From CAIQPV01 sp964480365 (GTDB lineage Bacteria; Pseudomonadota; Gammaproteobacteria; Burkholderiales; Gallionellaceae): DNA of 64,000 nt. Numbering within the stretch: position 1 is the stretch's first letter; every line of letters starts with the position of its first letter. The stretch covers positions 72,694 to 136,693 of the forward strand of contig CAYZPM010000005.1 of NCBI GenBank assembly GCA_964480365.1, given 5' to 3'. The notes beneath the pieces are model-generated. The model made no database searches. It was not told where the DNA came from and worked only from the letters and a program-made list of their open reading frames with translations. A program made the position numbers and the translations under genes. Below are positions 43,013 through 53,217 of the stretch, one piece after another.

Positions 43013-46012
43013 ATGAAAGGGAGAATGTTTGCGCTGTTCCAGAAGGTGCTGATGGGGGCGGCTGTGAAATATTTACGCATTCTGCTGTTATTAAGTATTG
43101 CGGGACTGAGCCTGATGACAGCAGTCGCTCAGGCAGCCGATGAAGATGCATTTCTGGGGCAAATCCGGCCTGCGCCGGAGCAACCCATGGGTCAAGGTCA
43201 CAGTGCGATCTGGACGCTGCCTCTGGTAGCAACCCAATACCAACCCGTTGCAGCCACTGCCGCGATGCGGGCTGCCTTGCAGGCGCAGCATGAAGACCGC
43301 TTTTTGGATGCGCTGATCCTGCTCGACGAGGCGGACAAAAATTTGCAGGCCAGTGCGGATGCTGAGGCCGAGATGAAATTGCTGCACGCCAGCTTTTTGC
43401 TGCAAGGCAATCAGTCGCGCCAAGCGCTGGAAATGCTGGCTCCTTTGCTTGGCAAAAATCAACATGCTGCGGATGCCTACGCGCTCACCGCCATGGCGTA
43501 TCTGCAACAGGGGCAAATGCAGGCGGCGCTGGACGCGGCGGATCAGGCTAATCATGCGCAAAATTCAGGGGGCGATATTTTGCCGCCGCTGGCGCTGTCC
43601 TATGCCTTGCAAGGCGCGGGGCGTTTGGCACAAGCGCGCGCCGTGATGCATGGCTTTAATACCCGGACATCGCCATCGGCGATCACTTTGGCGCGCGAAG
43701 CCGAGCTTGCGCTGACGCTCGGCCAGACGCGAGCGGCCAGCGCGCTGGTGGATCAGGCACATGCTGCGGATGCCGCGCACCCTTATGTCAACGCCGTGAG
43801 CGGCCTGGTCTATCTGATAGACGGACAGGCGCAGCAAGCCAAGACTGCGTTTGCCACGGCCTTGCAGCGTGACCCCAAAGATGCCAAGGCATTATTGGGT
43901 ATGGGTTTGGCCGAAATCAAGCTGGGCAACTTCCAGGCCGGGCAGGAAAAATTGCAAGCGGCGAATGAAGCCGATCCCGGCAACGCGCTGATCCTCACGT
44001 ATCTGGGGCGCTCGCAACAGAATCTGGGGCAGACCGAGGCGGCAAGGGCAAGCTGGCGCAGCGCCGAACAAGCCGACCCCAAAGACCCCATTCCCTGGTT
44101 GTATCAGGCACAGGCCGCATTGCAGGACAACCGTCCGCTGGACGCCCGCGACAGTTTGGGCGAGGCACAAGCGCGCTCGGCCTATCGCGCGGTTTATCGC
44201 GGCGAACAGTTGCTCAAGGAAGACGAGCAATTATTGCAGGCCAATCTCGCCGAGGTACAGCGTCAATTGGGCTTGGACAGTCTCGCGTTTCAAACCCTGT
44301 CCGATTCGGTCGGCGAAAAAAATTCGTCCAACTTGAGGAATCAAGCCGATGTTTTGCAAGGCCAGCGCTTTGGCGAAACGGCGCGGCGCAGCCTGCTATT
44401 GCAAAGCCTGTTCAACGAAAAGCCGGGTACGCTGCCGGCAGCGTTGGACATCTATGGCGACAATGCAGGGAGTACCGGTGCATCTGTCCCTCAGCATGGT
44501 GTGGTCAGCGGACTCGGTTCGGAGCAGGCCAGCTACAACAATTACGACGAACTATTTGGCCAGCGCACCACGCTGGAGGCCGATGCCACTACTGGCAGCC
44601 AATTTACCAATGGGGGACAAATTCGTGTGGGCGTGGGCAGCGATACGCTGGGGATAGGCTTTGCACAGAATCAACTCAAGACCGATGGCTTTGCGCCTTT
44701 TCAGAATCTCAATAACCGCGTAGCTCAAGGCATCGTGCAATGGCAACCGTTCACGTCCACGGAACTGTTTGTATCTCAAGAAACCTTTAATTCACAACAT
44801 GGCGAGAATTATTTTCCGGCCGATCCGGTGAATGGAGCAAATATGGCGATTCAAGATGACAGCCAGGTAACCCGCGTGGGATTGCGCCTTAAACTGGATG
44901 ACGGCAACGCTGAGTTGCGTGCATTATTGAGCCACCAGCAGACCGATCAAACGGTCAATTATTTTAATCTTACCACGCAGATAAATACTGGCTATCCAGC
45001 ATTTAGCAGCAGCAACGCGTACAGCGGGGAATTGCAATATCGCCGCAGTGGTGCAGATTATGCCACTCAGTGGGGAATGCTGATGACTAACGGGCAAATA
45101 GATTATTGGATTCCCGCAGTTCCTTACGCCGTCGGTTACACACAAAATGCGCAACAAGTTTATGCGGCCTGGCAGCAGACGCTGAACCCGTATGTGCAAC
45201 TGGATGCGGGATTGGGCTGGGGCGAAAGCATCGATTTGGGCCAACGCACTTACCAGTCAAATTGGCTACCTCAACTGGGAATGATTTACACGCCGGACGC
45301 CGGGACGCATTTGCGCCTTGCGGCTTGGCAAGGCATGGGAATCCAGGGACTGGGCGATGCAACGCTCGCGCCTGTCAGTCTGGCAGGTTTTTTGCTGACC
45401 CGCCCCAGCGATGCTGGACAACTGGTGAACGCAGTTGCTCTGGGCGGAGATAGGCAACTGAGTCCCGCTTGGCTGCTGACTGCGGAAACGCAGCAGCGCA
45501 TGATCGAACAACCGGTTGGAGGACCACCGCAATTTCTGAGCAGTACCCAAGTTAACGAATCAAAAGTGGCGTTGCACTGGCAACCGGCGGGAAGTCCGTG
45601 GGCCGTGGGCCTCGCCTATGACTATGAGTCAATTCAGAGTGACCCTACAATTGTTCAACTGAATTCTGTTCAAGATCAGAACTTGCACTCGGAACAATTG
45701 GATGTGCGCTGGTTTGCGAACGAGCAATGGACGGTGAATTTGACGTTGAGTCATAATCAGGACGCCAGTATAAAATACGTAGCTAATTATTCACTTCCAC
45801 CCCTATATCTCAGTTTCCTTCCGGCTTATCAGGAAAGCTTTAATCAAGTGGACGCTAACGTGAGCTGGAAATTTTACGGGTCCAACGACGTATTGGTAGC
45901 CGGTGTGCGTAACGCCACCAACACGAGCTTTCAATACACGGATATCGACCCGCTTAACCCGCGTTTCAGCATTGGGCGGCTGACGTATGTAAAAGTTAAA
46001 CTGGCTTGGTGA
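43013..46012 (+). CDS. TPR outer-membrane beta-barrel protein (NfrA/PgaA-like architecture)
   Basis: 999 residues with GGAGAAGG before the ATG. After a signal peptide (LLLLSIAGLSLMTAVAQA) there are many TPR-like helices (about 80-450). The C-terminal half (about 530-999) consists of alternating amphipathic strands ending in an aromatic-rich VKVKLAW, as in outer-membrane barrels. Known proteins with this plan export or assemble polysaccharide (PgaA, BcsC) or form the NfrA phage-N4 receptor, whose length is similar. No glycosyltransferase gene lies beside it, so the substrate is unknown. Confidence 0.78.
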   Translation: MKGRMFALFQKVLMGAAVKYLRILLLLSIAGLSLMTAVAQAADEDAFLGQIRPAPEQPMGQGHSAIWTLPLVATQYQPVAATAAMRAALQAQHEDRFLDALILLDEADKNLQASADAEAEMKLLHASFLLQGNQSRQALEMLAPLLGKNQHAADAYALTAMAYLQQGQMQAALDAADQANHAQNSGGDILPPLALSYALQGAGRLAQARAVMHGFNTRTSPSAITLAREAELALTLGQTRAASALVDQAHAADAAHPYVNAVSGLVYLIDGQAQQAKTAFATALQRDPKDAKALLGMGLAEIKLGNFQAGQEKLQAANEADPGNALILTYLGRSQQNLGQTEAARASWRSAEQADPKDPIPWLYQAQAALQDNRPLDARDSLGEAQARSAYRAVYRGEQLLKEDEQLLQANLAEVQRQLGLDSLAFQTLSDSVGEKNSSNLRNQADVLQGQRFGETARRSLLLQSLFNEKPGTLPAALDIYGDNAGSTGASVPQHGVVSGLGSEQASYNNYDELFGQRTTLEADATTGSQFTNGGQIRVGVGSDTLGIGFAQNQLKTDGFAPFQNLNNRVAQGIVQWQPFTSTELFVSQETFNSQHGENYFPADPVNGANMAIQDDSQVTRVGLRLKLDDGNAELRALLSHQQTDQTVNYFNLTTQINTGYPAFSSSNAYSGELQYRRSGADYATQWGMLMTNGQIDYWIPAVPYAVGYTQNAQQVYAAWQQTLNPYVQLDAGLGWGESIDLGQRTYQSNWLPQLGMIYTPDAGTHLRLAAWQGMGIQGLGDATLAPVSLAGFLLTRPSDAGQLVNAVALGGDRQLSPAWLLTAETQQRMIEQPVGGPPQFLSSTQVNESKVALHWQPAGSPWAVGLAYDYESIQSDPTIVQLNSVQDQNLHSEQLDVRWFANEQWTVNLTLSHNQDASIKYVANYSLPPLYLSFLPAYQESFNQVDANVSWKFYGSNDVLVAGVRNATNTSFQYTDIDPLNPRFSIGRLTYVKVKLAW

Positions 46013-46050
46013 GGAAGCCTGTCTTGTTTAGTGATTCGTCATTGATGGAA

Positions 46051-46099
46051 CTACTAGCCATTCCGCTAAGCCCCAAAGTGCGGGGCAAGCGGCTGGTTA
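46051..46099. repeat. structured repeat, copy 1
   Basis: TAGCCA (46055-46060) pairs with TGGTTA (46094-46099), CCGC (46063-46066) with GCGG (46089-46092), and GCCCC (46070-46074) with GGGGC (46082-46086). The unpaired TT, TAA and AA spacers are shared with copy 2 at 46207. Confidence 0.7.
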
Positions 46100-46196
46100 T
46101 CCCGCGAAGGCGGGAATCCAGCAAAAGGGAAAAGCCCTTGCATAGCAAGGACAAACTCGAAAGGCATATTGACTAAAACCACTGGATTCCCGCCTG
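46099..46196. repeat. dRS3-like repeat, partly degraded
   Basis: ATCCCGCGAAGGCGGGAAT (46099-46117) is one arm. The facing arm is reduced to GGATTCCCGCCTG (46184-46196). It lies between the two structured repeats and is of the same family as the elements at 28.6 and 63.5 kb. Confidence 0.65.
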
Positions 46197-46206
46197 ATGA
46201 ACTAAC

Positions 46207-46254
46207 TAGCCATTCGACTAAGCTGGCAAAAAACGCCAGCAAAGTCGCTGGTTA
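46207..46254. repeat. structured repeat, copy 2
   Basis: TAGCCA (46207-46212) pairs with TGGTTA (46249-46254), CGAC (46215-46218) with GTCG (46244-46247), and GCTGGC (46222-46227) with GCCAGC (46235-46240). The inner stems differ from copy 1 on both sides, so pairing is kept. Confidence 0.7.
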
Positions 46255-46341
46255 TACGCGGGAACGACGGATTCCTTTAAACTTGATGGCTCTGCGCTAG
46301 GCAAGCCGTGACAATTTTTAACCACAAGGGAGAATGTAACC

Positions 46342-46647
46342 ATGAAAAACCTGTTGCTGTTTTTGTTGGCCTTGATCGTTGTGCCTGCCTGGGCAGCAGA
46401 TGTCGCACCCGCACCATCTTCCAGCGCATCCTCCTCTAGCGCGCAGGCTGCGCAGCCTGCCCCGAAACATAAGGCTAAAAAACACAAGAAAAAGAAAACG
46501 GCAAAGAAGACTGAGGCTAGCGCTCCCGCCGCCGCAAATCAAAGTGCAACTCCCCTTGGTTGTGCTGCGGGATGCTCAACGATGCATTGTCCGCCACCTG
46601 GTGGGCCTGTAGAGTGCTGCACTACAACTACACACGTACCTTGCTGA
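46342..46647 (+). CDS. small secreted Lys-rich, Cys-rich protein
   Basis: 101 residues. Signal peptide (MKNLLLFLLALIVVPAWA), an Ala/Ser/Pro linker, a very basic block (KHKAKKHKKKKTAKK, about 48-62) and a tail with six cysteines (LGCAAGCSTMHC, ECC, final Cys). The basic block could bind nucleic acid, polysaccharide or heme-free metal sites, and the cysteines could form disulfides. I recognise no family. AAGGGAG lies 12 bp upstream of the ATG. A GC-rich hairpin follows at about 46700-46720. Confidence 0.7.
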   Translation: MKNLLLFLLALIVVPAWAADVAPAPSSSASSSSAQAAQPAPKHKAKKHKKKKTAKKTEASAPAAANQSATPLGCAAGCSTMHCPPPGGPVECCTTTTHVPC

Positions 46648-46917
46648 AATAGCGGGCGCGATCCATCGCGTCGGCAACGCCGGATTTAACCGGCAGCTTG
46701 CGGGCGGTGTTTGCCCGCATCGACTGAATTGATTAGCGTTTCTTTTACCGGCATTCGCTCTTCGCTCAATAAGAAGCAATGCGTAAAGGACAGGCTTTCG
46801 CCAAGCAATTTGGTCTGGAGGATGGTAAAGTAGTCAAAGGGGGAGAGGTCGCACTGAAGCTGTAGAAAGTATTCCAGGACAACAATACGGGATACCGCAG
46901 CTATTTGTAGAACAGGC

Positions 46918-47918
46918 GTGCCTACGTTACTGCACAAATTAATTTCTAGCCGGTTAAATTCGTTATTTATCGCGGCCCTTCACTTATCCGACCGCATTTG
47001 CAGTGCGTGGGCGGTGATGTTCGTTGTGTTCTTTTCTTCGGCAGGCTTGGTTTATGCTGAATCGACAAATCATGCAGAAGCGCCGGACATAACCATTGTT
47101 CAGAGCGAGGATGGCGGGCCTTATGCGGAATTCAGCAGCGCGTTGCGCACCCTTCTTTCCAACAGGGAACTCACTCATGTAGTTATCGATGTAGCCAAGC
47201 CGATCCCGGATTCCGGGCTGGTCATCGCAGTCGGGATGAAGGCCGCCACAGTCGTAGCAGCCAGTGATGCGTCAGCCGTGCTCAACGTCCTCATCCCTAA
47301 AGCGGGCTATGAAAAATTGTTGCACGATTTCCCCCGCCGTACAGGCTCGCATACCTTTTCCGCTATTTTCCTGGATCAGCCTGTTCAGCGTCAGGCTCAC
47401 CTGATTGCCGCCATTTTGCCGGATAAGCACAAAGTTGGCCTGTTGTATTCCTCGCCCCCCGAAGAACTCGCCCAACTCAGGAAAGAGCTTGCCGAGCATG
47501 GTTTAAGTTTGCACGAGCAGGCAGTTGATTCGGCGCTTCCCTTGTCGAAAGCACTGCAAGAGATACTGCGCAGCAGCGAAGTGCTGCTCGCGCTGCCGGA
47601 TGCCGCAGTTTATAACAGCTCAACCATCCGCAACATTCTGCTGGCGACTTACCGCAACGGTGTTCCGGTGATCGGATTTTCACCGGGCTATGTCAAGGCG
47701 GGCGCGCTGTGTGCGGTGTTCAGCACACCGACGCAAATTGCCACGCAGGCGGCCGCGCTGATCCGGCAATTCGATGACACCCATGTGTTGCCAGCCGCCC
47801 AGTTTCCACAGGAATTCGAAGTAATGGTCAACGAGCAGGTCGTCCGTTCGCTGGGTTTGCAGATCAAGGGCGTATCTGTATTGCATGAAGAAATTCGCGC
47901 TGCGAACAAGGGGGAACC

Positions 47919-47922
<4 letters not shown>
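46918..47922 (+). CDS. periplasmic substrate-binding-like protein coupled to a histidine kinase
   Basis: 334 residues from a GTG; the true start could lie slightly inside. The first hydrophobic stretch (AWAVMFVVFFSSAGLVYA) is a signal sequence. The rest has the two-lobed layout of ABC-type sugar/purine-like binding proteins (ABC_sub_bind): FSAIFLDQPVQRQAHLIAAIL, KVGLLYSSPPEE, LLALPDAAVYNSSTIRNILL, PVIGFSPGYVKAGALCAVFSTP. No transporter genes follow. Instead its stop overlaps the start of the hybrid kinase (ATGA), so it probably presents a ligand to that sensor. Confidence 0.82.
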
Positions 47923-50705
<2,783 letters not shown>

Positions 50706-50764
50706 CGTGGGCATTAATTTGGCCCCTCATCATGACGCATCAATAGCCCTATTTAACCAGATAA

Positions 50765-50801
50765 TTGCCTATGCATTTTGGTGGTTGCCTATGCATTTCG
50801 G
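50765..50801. promoter_or_regulatory. two 17-bp direct repeats 20 bp apart
   Basis: TTGCCTATGCATTTTGG (50765-50781) and TTGCCTATGCATTTCGG (50785-50801) differ at one base, each centred on ATGCAT. They lie about 85 bp before the start at 50885 and could be tandem binding sites for a regulator. Confidence 0.55.
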
Positions 50802-50845
50802 CATATGTTCATTCATTCTCGATGCAGGTATATTCCACGGCAGAT

Positions 50846-50866
50846 AAATAGTGTTTCCCACTATTT
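50846..50866. promoter_or_regulatory. 8-bp inverted repeat in the leader of the small Cys protein
   Basis: AAATAGTG (50846-50853) and CACTATTT (50859-50866) around TTTCC, just before the GAGG ribosome site. It could be an operator or an RNA hairpin. Confidence 0.5.
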
Positions 50867-50884
50867 AAGGAAACCGAGGGAATC

Positions 50885-51127
50885 ATGAAGAACGGCCACA
50901 AAGTCAATTTGAATGACGGGCAAAAAACAGAAGCGGACAACTGCCGTGCGAGGATACTTGGCCAGTCAAATCTGGTGGAGTGCAACACAAAAGTGCATGA
51001 TTGTCGTTGGTATCACCATTTGGGAGAAGGGGCGCTTTGTGCCCATCCTTCCAATATGATGATCGCCAAGGGAGTATTACCAACGGGCTGGTCTTTACCG
51101 AGCCAGATGGAAGCTCTTAATCCATGA
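50885..51127 (+). CDS. small four-cysteine hypothetical protein
   Basis: 80 residues; GAGG sits a few bases before the ATG. There are four cysteines (about 20, 34, 41, 53: DNCRAR, VECNTK, HDCRWYHHLG, ALCAHPS) and three histidines near the last two, a set that could hold zinc or an iron-sulfur cluster. There is no signal peptide. No family recognised. The tandem repeats and hairpin upstream suggest it is tightly regulated, perhaps by the kinase system before it (inference). Confidence 0.6.
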   Translation: MKNGHKVNLNDGQKTEADNCRARILGQSNLVECNTKVHDCRWYHHLGEGALCAHPSNMMIAKGVLPTGWSLPSQMEALNP

Positions 51128-51183
51128 CCCGTCATTTTATTACCGTGACCTTCTGCTTGATTTAGGCAAGCCGCGCCGATTAA

Positions 51184-51302
51184 ATCCGTTCGTGGTGAGC
51201 TTGTCGAACCATGATCGGATTTAACTTATAACAATCAAGTGGTACCGCAAACCCTTCGACAAGGCTCTCCTGAGTTTATCGAAGGACTCAGGGCGAACGG
51301 AT
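51184..51302. repeat. TTCGTGGTGAGCTTGTCGAA-type inverted repeat
   Basis: ATCCGTTCG (51184-51192) mirrors CGAACGGAT (51294-51302). Inside are GAGCTTGTCGAACCATG and CCCTTCGACAAGG...CTCAGGGCGAAC, a dispersed repeat type known from many bacterial genomes. Confidence 0.7.
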
Positions 51303-51373
51303 GAATTATGCAGCTATTGATGCTCGCAATGTTCGGTTGACAGGTTCCACATCGAAAACTGCTCATTGAGGTA

Positions 51374-51400
51374 CAAAAAAAGAAGGGAGCCGTAGCTCCC
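51374..51400 (-). terminator. terminator of a minus-strand gene relic
   Basis: Stem GGGAGC / GCTCCC with a 4-base loop; on the minus strand it is followed by TTCTTTTTTT. It lies 30 bp after the stop of the PEP-CTERM-like remnant. Confidence 0.7.
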
Positions 51401-51429
51401 GTCTCGTTGTTTCATCAACAGCGGCTTGT

Positions 51430-51585
51430 TCAGGCTTGTATTTGTTGCTTCCTGCGCCGAGCTACAAAACCCATCAAACCCAAACCAGCCATCATCACTG
51501 ACATCTTCACGCAACTTGTATAACGCGCAACTATCCCGTCTGGCAGTAAATAATACTTTCCTTTTTTAGTGATGTTAAAGTCAAT
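51430..51585 (-). pseudogene. remnant of a PEP-CTERM-like (exosortase-sorted) protein gene
   Basis: An open stretch of about 50 codons ends in a helix and basic tail MAGLGLMGFVARRRKQQIQA, the form of a PEP-CTERM sorting tail (Gly-rich helix, then ARRRK). The PEP motif itself is missing and no start codon or signal peptide is found upstream before a stop. With the intact terminator behind it, this looks like the 3' end of a gene whose body was lost. Confidence 0.45.
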
Positions 51586-51681
51586 TACTTGGTTCGTTCG
51601 GACTGAGAGCTAAAAAATATCCAAGTTGGCAACTAAGATTTTTGGTAAATTGCCGCCTGATTGCCGGGCATGAGGAAGCCA

Positions 51682-53169
51682 ATGATCAATTCACGTGTTG
51701 AGCTGTTGTTCAAGAATTTACCTGACAAATATCCTCACCAGCTGGAACGGGATTACATGCATATCCTGAACCGGTTGATGCAGATATGGAATATGCCTGA
51801 GTTCGATTCCTATCTGCACGAGTTGATGATAGACACGCGCAGCGGGCGGCAGGGTTTTCCGCCAGAGGTGGTTGACGAATTGATGTTTCTGGGGGAGTTG
51901 CATGATATTTTCAGGAGCAAGGATTATCATCTTCCCGAGATACCGGATTCATGGAAAGGCATTCCGGTGGACAATCCTACGCCGCAAGGATTCTATCAGG
52001 CAATAGAACGCGGGCAGTTGGATGTGATCGAAATTTTCCTTGGAGCCGGGGTTAAGGCGGACTACCGTTTCGAGGGGGCGCAGACCCCCTTGATGGTTGC
52101 TGCCATCAGCGGGCAATTGGAGGCGGTGCGTTGTCTTATTGAGAACGGTGCGGGAGTAAATCTGCGTGATGAAGCAGAACACACCGCCTTGCACTGGGCT
52201 GCATTTTATGGGCACAGCCAAATTGTCGATGCATTAATTGATGCCGACGCTGAAATAAACACCACGCAAAAAAGCGGCGATACGCCTCTCGCGTTGGCGG
52301 TGTCACGTAGACATAAGGATGTAGCCAGACTACTGCTGGAGCGTCAGGCTGTCCCGAATATTGACAGCAATAATGGCTCCCCACTGATTATCGCATCGGG
52401 CAAAAAGAATCTGGAAGAGGAATCAAAAAAATCTAAGACTGACAGCCGTACGGAGGGGAATGATATTTCACCCTATGCGGCGCCAGAGAAAGAGTCCAGC
52501 CTAACAAAGCCAGCTAAAGGGGAAGCAAAGCGGGGGCGAGACGATAAGCCTCCTCTATTTTGGTACATCACGCCCGCGAGGATTGTTCTGATGTTTACCT
52601 TTGTGTTCGTGGCGTTTGGCCTGAGTGTATACGTAGGCTACCTGAAGCGTGCGGCGACTACACAAAACCAGAGCCAAGTTTTTGAGCCCAATTCGATAGC
52701 TCCTCCCCCCCTTGTTGTCGCGCCGCCAAAGCCGCCCGCCGCAGAAATGCAACAGACCAATAAATTTATTAAGAAGCTTAAAAAGCATGCTTCACGTCAT
52801 AAGGAAAAGAGTACGCAGACCGTAGTTAACAATGCGGCGGTATATACTTTCGATGATTTAATAAATGCCGTATGGCACTCGGACGCAAATGGGGTGGATC
52901 GCATTTTGGAACAAGGGATGGATATCAATCGGCGTGATGGTTCTGGTTCAACACCTCTTATTGTTGCAGTAGAGAATAACGATTTGAATATGGTAAAGCA
53001 TCTTATCGATAAAGGCGCAGACCCTAACATACCAAGACAACAAGATGGCTATTCACCCATTGTGGTAGCAAAAACAGCGTCAAAACCCAATGCTGAATTG
53101 ATCGAATTTCTCAGGGTGTCGGGGGCTTCGAATCCATTCGATCAATCCGTTAACTCGCCTCATCACTGA
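51682..53169 (+). CDS. membrane protein with ankyrin repeats on both sides of one helix
   Basis: 495 residues from the ATG at 51682, chosen because AGGAAG lies just upstream. A helical N-domain of about 90 residues is followed by ankyrin repeats (about 100-240; QTPLMVAAISGQLEAVRCLIENGAGVN, HTALHWAAFYGH), a charged linker, one membrane helix (about 297-320, IVLMFTFVFVAFGLSVYVGYL), a Pro-rich stretch and two or three more ankyrin units (about 395-490). Ankyrin arrays mediate protein binding. The partner is unknown. It converges with glnE. Confidence 0.82.
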   Translation: MINSRVELLFKNLPDKYPHQLERDYMHILNRLMQIWNMPEFDSYLHELMIDTRSGRQGFPPEVVDELMFLGELHDIFRSKDYHLPEIPDSWKGIPVDNPTPQGFYQAIERGQLDVIEIFLGAGVKADYRFEGAQTPLMVAAISGQLEAVRCLIENGAGVNLRDEAEHTALHWAAFYGHSQIVDALIDADAEINTTQKSGDTPLALAVSRRHKDVARLLLERQAVPNIDSNNGSPLIIASGKKNLEEESKKSKTDSRTEGNDISPYAAPEKESSLTKPAKGEAKRGRDDKPPLFWYITPARIVLMFTFVFVAFGLSVYVGYLKRAATTQNQSQVFEPNSIAPPPLVVAPPKPPAAEMQQTNKFIKKLKKHASRHKEKSTQTVVNNAAVYTFDDLINAVWHSDANGVDRILEQGMDINRRDGSGSTPLIVAVENNDLNMVKHLIDKGADPNIPRQQDGYSPIVVAKTASKPNAELIEFLRVSGASNPFDQSVNSPHH

Positions 53170-53217
53170 TATGACTGCGGGTTATAGCAGCGCGGCTGAT
53201 GTGAAGCTTGCGAATCC

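Larger units (their letters stand above)
51128..51681. other. 554-bp region of repeats and a gene relic
   Basis: It contains an inverted repeat (51184-51302), a terminator for the minus strand (51374-51400) and the remnant of a PEP-CTERM-like gene (51430-51585). The last 20 bp contain the ribosome site AGGAAG for the ankyrin gene. Confidence 0.6.

Noticed and set aside
46051..46254. The structured repeats as integron attC sites
   Set aside because: The ends do not fit the RYYYAAC/GTTRRRY boxes, no integrase gene is present and no cassettes lie between them.
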